Shown here: positions 56,825 through 64,000 of the stretch, piece by piece
How the letters are laid out: each line of letters starts with the position of its first letter
Numbering within the stretch: position 1 is the stretch's first letter
NCBI RefSeq assembly: GCF_001273845.1
Contig: NZ_JHBW01000065.1
Location: forward strand, 310,001 to 374,000
DNA: 64,000 nt
Reading direction: 5' to 3'
Origin: Leucobacter musarum subsp. musarum
Lineage (GTDB): Bacteria; Actinomycetota; Actinomycetes; Actinomycetales; Microbacteriaceae
Program-made: the position numbers and the translations under genes
The notes under the pieces: generated by a model
What the model was told of the DNA's origin: nothing
Databases searched by the model: none
Seen by the model: only the letters and a program-made list of their open reading frames with translations

Positions 56825-57594
56825 GTCACCGATCCCAGCTCGTGGTAGTCGGCGTGCACGGTGTCGCCGCGCTCGACCCACATCGGCTTCGTGAACGAAC
56901 CGGCGAGGATGATCTCGCCGGCCTCGAGCGACTGGCCGTGCTGCGCGAGCTTGTTGGCGAGCCAGACGACGCCGAGTGCCGGGTGTCCGAGCACGGCACC
57001 GGCCACACCCGAATCCTCGATGGTCTCGTTGCGGTACAGCAGGGCCTTCGCCCACGTGAGGTCGAGTTCGTCGACGCGCACCGGGCGGCCGCCGACGACC
57101 ATCGCGCCCATCGCAGCGTTGTCGCTGATGGTGTCGACGATGGTGCGACCCTCCAGCTCCAGGTGCGAGTTCAGGATCTCGAGCGCCGGCACGACATACG
57201 CCGTCGCGTCGAGCACGTCGAAGAGTGTGACGTTCGGCCCCGAGAGCGGCTTCGCGAGCACGAACGCCAGCTCCACCTCGATGCGCACGTTCGAGAACTT
57301 GTCGAACTCGATCGTCGCCCCGGACTCGAGCACCATGTCGTCGTGAATGACGCCGTAGTCGGGCTCGCTGATGCCGGTGGCGACCTGCATCACCTTCGAG
57401 GTGAGACCGATCTTGTGCCCGACGAGACGGGCCCCGGCGGTGATGCGGCGATCCGACCACTCCTTCTGAATGGCGTACGAATCTTCGATCACCATGTCGG
57501 GGTAGCGGGCGGTGAGTCGGGGGAGGATCGCGCGATCCTTATCCGCCTGCACCAGTTCGTCGGCGATGGCTGCAATCTGCGTCTGCTCGAGCAC
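56809..57594 (-). CDS. hpaH: 2-oxo-hept-4-ene-1,7-dioate hydratase
   Basis: A 261-residue member of the MhpD/HpaH hydratase family that adds water to OHED. Family stretches are HKIGLTSKVMQVATGISEPDYGVIHDDMV, the metal-ligand glutamates in RIEVELAFVL, and VVPALEILNSHLELEGRTIVDTISDNA. The start GTG 57594 has GGAGG five bases upstream; the frame runs further upstream only as non-coding extension. The end overlaps hpaI. Operator 2 lies about 32 bases upstream of the start. Confidence 0.92.
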   Translation of the reverse strand: MLEQTQIAAIADELVQADKDRAILPRLTARYPDMVIEDSYAIQKEWSDRRITAGARLVGHKIGLTSKVMQVATGISEPDYGVIHDDMVLESGATIEFDKFSNVRIEVELAFVLAKPLSGPNVTLFDVLDATAYVVPALEILNSHLELEGRTIVDTISDNAAMGAMVVGGRPVRVDELDLTWAKALLYRNETIEDSGVAGAVLGHPALGVVWLANKLAQHGQSLEAGEIILAGSFTKPMWVERGDTVHADYHELGSVTCRFI

Positions 57595-57623
57595 GTGACC
57601 TCCGTTGTCGTTCGCGGTTGGGT

Positions 57624-57639
57624 AGATCGTATACGATCT
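57624..57639. promoter_or_regulatory. GntR operator 2
   Basis: AGATCGTATACGATCT, a perfect 16-bp palindrome whose central 12 bases equal operator 1. It lies about 30 bases upstream of the hpaH start on the minus strand, the same spacing as operator 1 from its gene. Confidence 0.82.
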
Positions 57640-57752
57640 GACCGCACGGACGCCAGGGTGCTGTGGGTGCGGCGTGCGTGAACCCTGAATGGACCGCGAG
57701 CGCCAGGTCGATGACGTCACGGCGTGCGCACTCGCAGCATGCGGGAACGGGG

Positions 57753-57758
57753 TAGACT
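57753..57758 (+). promoter_or_regulatory. -10 element of the DEAD-box gene
   Basis: TAGACT ends six bases before the second of two adjacent ATG codons (57765), which suggests a leaderless transcript and a start one codon later than the first ATG. Confidence 0.45.
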
Positions 57759-57761
57759 AGT

Positions 57762-59870
57762 ATGATGACCTCTTCCGAGAACGCTGCCCCGACCGAAACC
57801 GAGGGCGAGCGCATTACCTTCGCCGACCTGGGCCTCGCGCCCGAGGTGCTCCGCGCGGTAACGGAGGTCGGATACGAGACCCCCTCCGCGATTCAAGCCG
57901 CGACCATCCCCGTGCTGCTCGAGGGAACCGACGTCGTCGGCCTCGCGCAGACGGGCACCGGCAAGACCGCTGCATTCGCACTTCCGATCCTCTCCCGCAT
58001 CACTCCAGGCCAGGGAGTGCCCCAGGCACTCGTGCTCGCCCCCACACGCGAACTCGCACTCCAGGTGTGCGAGGCATTCGAAAGCTACGCCACTCACCTC
58101 GACGTGCACCTGCTTCCCGTCTACGGCGGCCAGGCCTACGGCCAGCAGCTCTCCGCGCTGCGCCGCGGCGTCGATATCGTCGTGGGTACGCCGGGCCGCA
58201 TCATGGACCACCTGAAGCGCGGCTCGCTCGACCTCACCGAAATCAAGTTCCTCGTGCTCGACGAGGCCGACGAAATGCTCAAGATGGGCTTCGCCGAGGA
58301 TGTCGAGACGATCCTCGCCGACACCCCGAGCACCAAGCAGGTCGCGCTCTTCTCGGCGACCATGCCCGCGCAGATCCGCCGCATCTCGCAGCAGCACCTG
58401 AACGACCCGCGCGAGGTCAAGATCGCCGGCAAGACGCAGACGAGCTCGAACATCACGCAGCGCTACAACGTGGTGTCGTACACGCAGAAGCTCGACGCGC
58501 TCACGCGCATTCTCGAGGTCGAAGAGTTCGACGGCATGATCGTCTTCACCCGAACCCGCGGTGACTCCGAGCAGGTCGCCGAGAAGCTGCGCGCCCGCGG
58601 CTATTCGGCCGCCGCCATCAACGGCGACATCCAGCAGGCGCAGCGCGAGCGCACCGTGCAGGCGCTGAAAGACGGCAAGCTCGACATTCTCGTCGCCACC
58701 GACGTCGCCGCTCGCGGTCTCGACGTCGAGCGCATCAGCCACGTCATCAACTACGACCTGCCGATCGACACCGAGTCGTACGTGCACCGCATCGGCCGCA
58801 CCGGCCGCGCCGGCCGCACCGGCGACGCGATTAGCTTCGTCACGCCTCGCGAGCAGCGTCTGCTGAAGGCGATCGAGAAAGCCACCAAGCAGCCGCTCAC
58901 CCAGATGCCGCTGCCGATGGTCGACGAGGTCAATGCGACCCGCCTCTCGCGCTTCGATGACGCGATCACCTCTGCGCTCTCAGAGACCCGTCGCATCGAC
59001 GCGTTCCGTGACATCATCGCGCACTACGTGCGACACCACGATGTGCCCGAGACCGACGTCGCCGCCGCACTCGCCGTGGTGTCGCAGGGCGATCGACCGC
59101 TGCTGCTCACCGAAGAAGACGACCGCAAGTTCGAGCGCGACCGCAAGCAGGCCGCGAAGTTCCTCGACGACTCCGCCGGCGGCCGCGACCGCCCGGCGCG
59201 CGAAGACCGCGGGCCGCGCGAGCGCCGCGACGACCTCCGCATGTACCGCATCGAGGTCGGCCGCCGTCAGAACGTGCAGCCGGGTCAGATCATTGGTGCG
59301 ATCGCGAACGAGGGCGGGCTGACTCGCGACGACTTCGGCCGCATCCAGATTCGTGACGACTTCTCGCTGGTCGAGCTGCCCGCAAAGCTCTCCGCAGAGT
59401 CGATCGCGCGCCTCGAAGATACGCAGATCGGCGGCAAACCGATCAACCTCCGCGAAGACAACGGCCCCGCGCCCCGCGGCAAGGGCTTCGACGACCGCGG
59501 TGGTCGTGGCGGTCGCGGCGGCTACGACCGTGGCGATCGCGGCGGCAATGATCGCGGTGGGCGCTCCGGCGGCTACGGTCGCGATCGCGACGATCGTGGT
59601 GGGCGTTCCGGCGGCGGCGATCGCTGGTCGCGCGACGATCGCGGTGGGCGCGATGGCGGCTACGGCGGCAACCGTGACGATCGTGGTGGCCGTTCGGGTG
59701 GTGGCTACGGCGGCAACCGTGACGACCGCGGTGGGCGCTCGGGTGGCGGCTACGGCGGTAACCGTGATGATCGCGGCGGGCGCTCGGGTGGCTACGGCAA
59801 CCGCGACGACCGCGGCGGCCGCGACTTCGGCTCGGATCGCTCCGACGGCAAGCGCAAGCCGCGCTGGTAA
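57762..59870 (+). CDS. DEAD-box RNA helicase (DeaD/CsdA type) with RGG-rich tail
   Basis: A 702-residue RNA helicase. The motifs are AQTGTGKT (residues 62-69), PTRELALQV, LDEADEML, FSATMPAQI, and the C-lobe HRIGRTGRAGRTGDA. A DbpA-type RNA-binding domain follows (about residues 485-570, MYRIEVGRRQNVQPGQIIGAIAN). The tail (about 575-702) is Gly/Arg/Asp-rich, with four near-repeats of GYGGNRDDRGGRSGG and RGG boxes that bind RNA loosely. It is likely active in ribosome assembly or cold adaptation. The start may be the second ATG, 57765. Confidence 0.94.
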   Translation: MMTSSENAAPTETEGERITFADLGLAPEVLRAVTEVGYETPSAIQAATIPVLLEGTDVVGLAQTGTGKTAAFALPILSRITPGQGVPQALVLAPTRELALQVCEAFESYATHLDVHLLPVYGGQAYGQQLSALRRGVDIVVGTPGRIMDHLKRGSLDLTEIKFLVLDEADEMLKMGFAEDVETILADTPSTKQVALFSATMPAQIRRISQQHLNDPREVKIAGKTQTSSNITQRYNVVSYTQKLDALTRILEVEEFDGMIVFTRTRGDSEQVAEKLRARGYSAAAINGDIQQAQRERTVQALKDGKLDILVATDVAARGLDVERISHVINYDLPIDTESYVHRIGRTGRAGRTGDAISFVTPREQRLLKAIEKATKQPLTQMPLPMVDEVNATRLSRFDDAITSALSETRRIDAFRDIIAHYVRHHDVPETDVAAALAVVSQGDRPLLLTEEDDRKFERDRKQAAKFLDDSAGGRDRPAREDRGPRERRDDLRMYRIEVGRRQNVQPGQIIGAIANEGGLTRDDFGRIQIRDDFSLVELPAKLSAESIARLEDTQIGGKPINLREDNGPAPRGKGFDDRGGRGGRGGYDRGDRGGNDRGGRSGGYGRDRDDRGGRSGGGDRWSRDDRGGRDGGYGGNRDDRGGRSGGGYGGNRDDRGGRSGGGYGGNRDDRGGRSGGYGNRDDRGGRDFGSDRSDGKRKPRW
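59658..59820 (+). repeat. In-frame tandem repeat in the helicase tail
   Basis: Units of 45, 45, 42 and about 36 bases, with codons for GYGGNRDDRGGRSGG. The last two units are shortened in frame, so copy number may vary between strains without a frameshift. Confidence 0.85.
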
Positions 59871-59880
59871 CTTCTCGCTC

Positions 59881-59926
59881 AACGACTGAGGGGCTGGATC
59901 CATTTGGATCCAGCCCCTCAGTCGTT
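59881..59926 (+). terminator. Terminator of the helicase gene
   Basis: A perfect 21-bp inverted repeat with an ATTT loop, ten bases after the stop and followed by TT. It includes the helicase end-region motif GGATCC on both arms. One of the strongest hairpins in the window. Confidence 0.9.
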
Positions 59927-59992
59927 TTGGTGGGTGCGCGGGCTCTGGCCCCCGCGCACCCGAGCCCCGGCCCGCGGCGCGCGACTCGCGCC

Positions 59993-60059
59993 GAACGCAC
60001 CCCTTTCTCGCGAATGCACGCCCGGGTAACCGGTGCGTTCGCGAGAAAGGGGTGCGCTC
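59993..60059. repeat. Dispersed palindromic intergenic repeat, copy 2
   Basis: A long hairpin. Arms at 59997-60019 and 60033-60055 match at 22 of 23 positions, and extend outward to 59993 and 60059 with one more mismatch. It shares with copy 1 (20433-20513) the 18-base block GGTGCGTTCGCGAGAAAG and the CGCACCCCTTTC half. No coding sequence is present. Confidence 0.75.
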
Positions 60060-60117
60060 GACGGGAACGTAGCCCGTGATGTGCGGGCGGGAAGACCTCG
60101 CGGGGCCTCGGCTTCTC

Positions 60118-61530
60118 TCAGCCGCTGATGACGTGGGGCTCGGCGACAGCTTTGAGGCCCGCCACACCGAACTCTCGGCCATACCCCGACTGCTTCGCGC
60201 CGCCGAACGGAATCATCGGGTGCAGCCCGCCGTGCGAGTTGATCCACGTGGTGCCCGCCTGCAGACGCGCGGCGACCGCGAGGGCGCTGGCGCGATCCGA
60301 CGACCACACCGAGGAGCCGAGACCGAACTCGAGCTCGTTGGCGAGCCCGATGACCTCATCGAGATCCGAGTAGCGGATGATGGGGAGGGCCGGGCCGAAC
60401 TGTTCCTCGACCACGAGGTCGTTGTGCGGGTCGATATCCGCGATCAGCGTGGTCGGGTAGAAGTTGCCCACGGCCTCGCGATCCGGCTCGCCGCCCAACA
60501 CCACGCGAGCGCCCGAAGCCTTCGCCGACTCGACGAGGCGATCCACCTCCTCGAACTGCGCGCGGTTCTGCAGCGGCCCGAGCACGTTCTGCTCCTCGAG
60601 GCCGACGCCCATCGGCACGGCGGCGGCGACCTTCGCGAGCTCATCGACGACGGCGTCGTACACCGAGTCGTGCACGTACAAGCGCTTCAGCGCCGCGCAG
60701 GTCTGGCCGGTGTTGATGAACGCGCCCCAGAACAGATCCTCCGCGATCGTGGCGGGATCGACATCGGGCAGCACGATTCCGGCGTCATTGCCGCCGAGCT
60801 CGAGCGTCAGCCGCGCGACATTCGCAGCGGACGCCTCGATGATGCGCTTGCCCACCGGGGTTGAACCCGTGAACATGATCTTGCCGATCTTCGGGCTGCG
60901 GGTGAGCGCGTCGCCCACAGTGCTGCCGGGGCCGGCCACGATATTGAGCACGCCCTCGGGGAGTACCTCGTTCATCACGGCGACGAGTGCGAGCACCGAC
61001 AGCGAGGTGGTCTCGGCGGGCTTGATGACGACGGTATTGCCCATGCGCAGCGACGGTGCGATCTGCCAGATGGAGATCATCATCGGCCAGTTCCACGGCG
61101 AGATGGCACCGACGATGCCGAGTGGCCGGTAATGCATCTCGGCGTAGCCCGACTCATCATCGATGATGACCTCGACGGGCAGTGGGGTGTCGGCAGCGGC
61201 CCGCGTCCACGCGACGCAACCGCCGACCTCGAAGCGAGCGTTGGGGCCGTTCAGCGGCTTGCCCTGCTCGCGCGACAGCAGTTCGGCGAGCGCCTCAGAG
61301 GATTCCTCGATCGCGTCTGCGGCGCGATGCAGGTACGCGATGCGCTCGGCGTCGGGCAGCGCGGCCCACGAGCTTTGCGCTGCCTCCGCGCGGTCGATTG
61401 CGGCGTGCAATTGCGCGACATCGGCGACGGGGGCCGTGCCGATGCGCGCGCCGGTTGCGGGGTCGAACACGTCGCGGGTCTCACCGCCCGTCGGGGTGAT
61501 GGCTGCCAGCAAGCTGTCGTAGGTGTGCAT
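60118..61530 (-). CDS. NAD(P)-dependent aldehyde dehydrogenase
   Basis: A 470-residue aldehyde dehydrogenase. The general-base glutamate is in LELGGNDAG, the nucleophile cysteine in NTGQTCAALKRLYV, and the cofactor region in SPWNWPMMISIWQIAPSLRMGNT. Its start ATG 61530 follows GGAGGA. It is divergent from a GMC alcohol oxidoreductase; together they could oxidise an alcohol to an acid by way of an aldehyde. Succinic semialdehyde or an aromatic aldehyde are other options, so the substrate is not assigned. Confidence 0.9.
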   Translation of the reverse strand: MHTYDSLLAAITPTGGETRDVFDPATGARIGTAPVADVAQLHAAIDRAEAAQSSWAALPDAERIAYLHRAADAIEESSEALAELLSREQGKPLNGPNARFEVGGCVAWTRAAADTPLPVEVIIDDESGYAEMHYRPLGIVGAISPWNWPMMISIWQIAPSLRMGNTVVIKPAETTSLSVLALVAVMNEVLPEGVLNIVAGPGSTVGDALTRSPKIGKIMFTGSTPVGKRIIEASAANVARLTLELGGNDAGIVLPDVDPATIAEDLFWGAFINTGQTCAALKRLYVHDSVYDAVVDELAKVAAAVPMGVGLEEQNVLGPLQNRAQFEEVDRLVESAKASGARVVLGGEPDREAVGNFYPTTLIADIDPHNDLVVEEQFGPALPIIRYSDLDEVIGLANELEFGLGSSVWSSDRASALAVAARLQAGTTWINSHGGLHPMIPFGGAKQSGYGREFGVAGLKAVAEPHVISG

Positions 61531-61546
61531 GGGTCCTCCGCTTCGA

Positions 61547-61570
61547 GATCCGGATCCTGATGGGATCAGG
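61547..61570. promoter_or_regulatory. Palindromes between aldehyde dehydrogenase and GMC genes
   Basis: Two adjoining palindromes, GATCCGGATC (61547-61556) and CCTGATGGGATCAGG (61556-61570), lie just upstream of the dehydrogenase start in a 197-bp divergent gap. They are candidate operator sites; no regulator gene is adjacent within the window. Confidence 0.4.
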
Positions 61571-61727
61571 CTACGAGCGGAGCCCTCGTGGGTGCTTGTC
61601 TGAGTGAGCAGTCGCCTTGACGATTCGGGCACGCTTGGGCGCGACCTCTCGACGGTCACCCGATGGAAATGGAATCGTCATGAGAAGGAGGTATGCGGCG
61701 ACGGTGCCGCGCCGGAGAGGAACGCAC

Positions 61728-63296
61728 ATGTCGCAGGAGTCACGCACGGAGGTGCGCAACGTGATCGTGGTGGGAGCCGGTTCCGCCGGGTCAGTGGTCG
61801 CGAGGCGGCTCGCCGATGCGGGGGTCTCGGTCACCGTGCTCGAGGCCGGCGGTGAGGACACGAATGCGGCGATTCATGATCCCATGCGCATGGGCGAACT
61901 CTGGCACAGTGCCGACGACTGGGACTACTACACCGAACCGCAGGCGGGTGCGAACGGGCATCGGCTGCATCTGCCCCGAGGCAAGGTGCTCGGCGGTTCG
62001 CACGCACTCAACGCGATGATCTGGGTACGGTGCTCACCGCTCGACTTCGACCACTGGGCATCGCTCGGCAACGATGGTTGGGCGTGGGCCGATGTCGCTC
62101 CGGTATATCGCGACATCGAACGCTTCCACGGCGCCGGCGATGGCACCGGGGTGCGCGGCGCCGACGGGCTGCTCGACATCACCGACGAGTACGAGCTCGC
62201 GCCGATCCAGCAATCGATCATCGACGCGGCCGTCGCGGAGGGGCTCCCACTGAACCCCGATTACAACGGCGCCGAGCTCGATGGAGTGTCGCAGCAGCAG
62301 ATCACTGTGCGTGATGGTGCACGTCTCAACAGCTACATGGCCTACTTGAAACCCGTGCGCGATGCCGTGCGCGTCGAAGTCGGGTGCCACGTCCATGAGC
62401 TGCTCTTCGACAATGCGGCGGGGCAGGATCGCCCCCGCGTGGTCGGGGTGCGTTACGCGCAGGGCGGCGAGCTGAAAGAACTCTTCGCCGATGAGGTCGT
62501 GCTTGCTGCGGGTGCGCTCGACTCGCCGCGAGTGCTGCTGCGGTCAGGGATTGGCCCGGCCGAAGAACTGCGCGAGGTCGGGATCGAGAGCCGAGTCGAC
62601 CTGCCGGGCGTCGGCAAGAATCTGCACGATCACCTCCTCGCGCCGGTCATCTTCGAGACCGAGCGACCGGTCGGCGCCCCCGAGCCCGGCCGTTCGGTGA
62701 CGCAGACCCATCTCTTCTGGAAGAGTCGAGACGAACTCGATCGACCCGATACGCAGCCGATCAACTTCTCGGTGCCGATGTACGGCGATTTCCTCGAGCC
62801 CAGGTCGTCGGACGGTTTCACGTTCATGGCGGGGTTGGTGACGCCGCAGGCGCGCGGATCGCTCACGCTGTCGGGGCCGCACGCGAGCGACCCGGTGCGC
62901 ATCGATCTGGACGCACTCGGACACGATGACGACGTCGCGTCGCTCGTTGCCTCCGTGCAGCAGTGCCGTCGCATCGGACAGCAGGACGCACTCGCGGAGG
63001 CATGGGGAGCTCGCGAGGTCTATCCCGGAGCCGAAATCAGTGACGGCGACGACCTGGTGAACTACGTGCGCGAGACCGTCGCGACCTATCACCATCAGGT
63101 CGGCACCTGCAAGATGGGCATCGACTCGCTGTCGGTCGTCTCACCGCGCTTGGCGGTGCACGGCGTTGACGGGCTGCGAGTGATTGACGCGTCGATCATG
63201 CCGCGCATCACCACGGGCAACACGAACGCACCGGCCGTGCTCATCGGTGAGCTGGGTGCGCGATTCCTGCTTGACGACGCTGCGGCTTCGGCCTGA
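61728..63296 (+). CDS. GMC family FAD-dependent alcohol oxidoreductase
   Basis: A 522-residue flavoprotein of the choline dehydrogenase/alcohol oxidase type. The FAD site is VVGAGSAGSVVARRL; the second signature is LPRGKVLGGSHALNAMIWVR; the third is AAGALDSPRVLLRSGIG. The catalytic histidine and partner appear in YHHQVGTCKMG and GNTNAPAVLIGE. The start ATG 61728 is preferred because GAGAGG lies upstream. Its divergent neighbour is an aldehyde dehydrogenase. Whether the acceptor is oxygen or a quinone is unknown. Confidence 0.9.
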   Translation: MSQESRTEVRNVIVVGAGSAGSVVARRLADAGVSVTVLEAGGEDTNAAIHDPMRMGELWHSADDWDYYTEPQAGANGHRLHLPRGKVLGGSHALNAMIWVRCSPLDFDHWASLGNDGWAWADVAPVYRDIERFHGAGDGTGVRGADGLLDITDEYELAPIQQSIIDAAVAEGLPLNPDYNGAELDGVSQQQITVRDGARLNSYMAYLKPVRDAVRVEVGCHVHELLFDNAAGQDRPRVVGVRYAQGGELKELFADEVVLAAGALDSPRVLLRSGIGPAEELREVGIESRVDLPGVGKNLHDHLLAPVIFETERPVGAPEPGRSVTQTHLFWKSRDELDRPDTQPINFSVPMYGDFLEPRSSDGFTFMAGLVTPQARGSLTLSGPHASDPVRIDLDALGHDDDVASLVASVQQCRRIGQQDALAEAWGAREVYPGAEISDGDDLVNYVRETVATYHHQVGTCKMGIDSLSVVSPRLAVHGVDGLRVIDASIMPRITTGNTNAPAVLIGELGARFLLDDAAASA

Positions 63297-63318
63297 TCGA
63301 CACCGTCGCGAAGCGCAC

Positions 63319-63353
63319 ATCAGGGCCGGCGGAGCAGCTCCGCCGGCCCTGAT
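63319..63353. terminator. Bidirectional terminator between GMC and EthD genes
   Basis: A perfect 16-bp inverted repeat with a CAG loop between convergent genes, followed by TTT on the plus strand. Confidence 0.82.
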
Positions 63354-63405
63354 TTCACCGTGTGTTGCGCGCTCAGCTCCTCCCGGAAACCCGCGGCGAG
63401 TGCGC

Positions 63406-63708
63406 TCAGCCCGCGGGGTGCTCGACGGGGAAATCCAGAACGATCGCACCACCGGTCGCGTATCGGGGCACATCGGCCTCGACCTCGCGGCCGGCCGGCG
63501 AGGCCATGGCGGCACGCAGCTGCTCGGCGTCTTCGAAGGTTGCCTCGAAGACTGCGAAGTACGGCGCATCAGTGATGCCGATGGCGAATGAGATGTCGCG
63601 CACCCCGGGGAGCCGGGCGCAGAGCGGCAGATGGATATGCCGGTAATGCTGCTCGAAGGCGGCGTGATCGAGCGGTTCCGGATACAGGACGAGCAGACGG
63701 TGCGACAT
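63406..63708 (-). CDS. EthD-type dimeric alpha/beta-barrel protein
   Basis: A 100-residue protein with the EthD-domain pattern: the first strand HRLLVLYPEPLDHAAFEQHYRHIHLPL and a later FAVFEATFEDAEQLRAAMASPAGREVEADV. EthD proteins accompany ether and aromatic degradation systems. The start has AAAGGA upstream. It is 18 bases after the end of an amidohydrolase gene and is probably co-transcribed with it. Confidence 0.82.
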   Translation of the reverse strand: MSHRLLVLYPEPLDHAAFEQHYRHIHLPLCARLPGVRDISFAIGITDAPYFAVFEATFEDAEQLRAAMASPAGREVEADVPRYATGGAIVLDFPVEHPAG

Positions 63709-63726
63709 CGGTATTCCTTTCGTCGA

Positions 63727-64000
63727 TTATGCGTCGGCCGGTCGACGCACGAACACGCATCGACCGGCGAACCAGGTCTCGGTGACGGTCGTCCGCGCGA
63801 GTTCGTGCGGCGGATGCGTGAACGGATCGCGGTCGAGCAGCACGAAGTCCGCGGACTTGCCGGGTGTGATGGTGCCGGTTTCGTCGCCGAGGCCCATGGC
63901 CTCCGCCCCGTTCGCGGTGAACGCGGCGATCGCCTCCTCGAGCGTGATCGCCTGCTCCGGCCAGAGTGTGCCGGGGTAGTCGCCGGTCGGGTCCTCACGG
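63727..64000 (-). CDS. Amidohydrolase C-terminal part, YtcJ-like (5' end outside window)
   Basis: The last 90 residues of a metal-dependent amidohydrolase. The visible part has the typical C-terminus of the Amidohydro_3/YtcJ group: ITLEEAIAAFTANGAEAMG, then GTITPGKSADFVLLDRDPF and TVTETWFAGR. The stop is TAA at 63727-63729. The catalytic half lies beyond the window edge, so activity cannot be judged. It is followed by the EthD-like gene. Confidence 0.8.
   Translation of the reverse strand, partial: REDPTGDYPGTLWPEQAITLEEAIAAFTANGAEAMGLGDETGTITPGKSADFVLLDRDPFTHPPHELARTTVTETWFAGRCVFVRRPADA

Noticed and set aside
59658-59820. Short direct repeats as a CRISPR array
   Set aside because: Units are contiguous, in frame and encode an RGG-type protein tail; there are no spacers and no cas genes.
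61693-61764. Small ORF directly after a strong AAGGAGG upstream of the GMC gene
   Set aside because: Only two bases separate the site from its ATG, its product is Arg-rich and it runs into the GMC gene out of frame.

Overview
The window is GC-rich DNA (about two thirds G+C) from an actinobacterium, most probably a member of the Microbacteriaceae. The case rests on a wecA-type gene and an AtpI-like gene in front of an atpBEFHAGDC operon, the neighbourhoods metG-tatD-rsmA-ispE and tRNA-Gln-glmU-prs, a mycothiol-type formaldehyde dehydrogenase, and many promoters whose -10 hexamer lies 6-7 nt before the ATG, as in leaderless actinobacterial mRNAs. I saw no transposase, integrase, phage gene, rRNA operon or CRISPR array. 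No gene-free stretch exceeds 300 bases.

Layout. 1-8.7 kb: the end of a polyprenyl-phosphate sugar-1-phosphate transferase, an AtpI-like membrane protein, and the complete F1Fo ATP synthase operon, whose epsilon subunit is short, closed by a hairpin. 8.7-12.6 kb: YaaA, a PP2C phosphatase, and gabT divergent from an OsmC-family gene. 12.6-24.4 kb: metG-tatD-rsmA, then a MarR/DHA2-exporter unit inserted before ispE, a FrnE-like thiol oxidoreductase with a small Cys-tailed protein, a membrane-tethered lipase and an ABC-F ATPase. 24.4-46.2 kb: an accessory block of catabolic and regulatory genes. It holds a kinase/phospho-lyase pair, a mycothiol-linked formaldehyde oxidation operon, a VOC protein, an M20 peptidase, a glutaryl-CoA-dehydrogenase-like enzyme, a stand-alone ribA, a decarboxylase/permease pair with a LysR regulator, an amidase with a TetR regulator, and two large secreted proteins. 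46.2-48.9 kb: tRNA-Gln(TTG), glmU and prs, which are core genes again.

49-57.6 kb is a homoprotocatechuate (3,4-dihydroxyphenylacetate) meta-cleavage cluster on the minus strand: hpaH-hpaI, then a fused FAH/RraA-like protein, a GntR regulator, hpaE and hpaD, with an APC permease downstream. Two copies of the palindrome ATCGTATACGAT, each about 30 nt upstream of the first gene of a unit, are probably the GntR operators. Ring cleavage (HpaD), semialdehyde oxidation (HpaE), isomerisation/decarboxylation (FAH/RraA fusion), hydration (HpaH) and aldol cleavage (HpaI) would give pyruvate and succinic semialdehyde. No aromatic hydroxylase is in the window. 57.7-64 kb: a DEAD-box helicase with an RGG-rich tail, a dispersed palindromic repeat, an aldehyde dehydrogenase divergent from a GMC oxidoreductase, and an EthD-like protein behind a partial amidohydrolase.

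The observations most worth following are the single-FAH/RraA fusion with its paired operators, three tandem MarR operators overlapping one promoter, the 66-residue Cys-tailed protein, the tandem secreted proteins, the 7-TM lipase, and the intergenic palindromic repeat family. Functions are inferred by reading motifs; no database search was possible.
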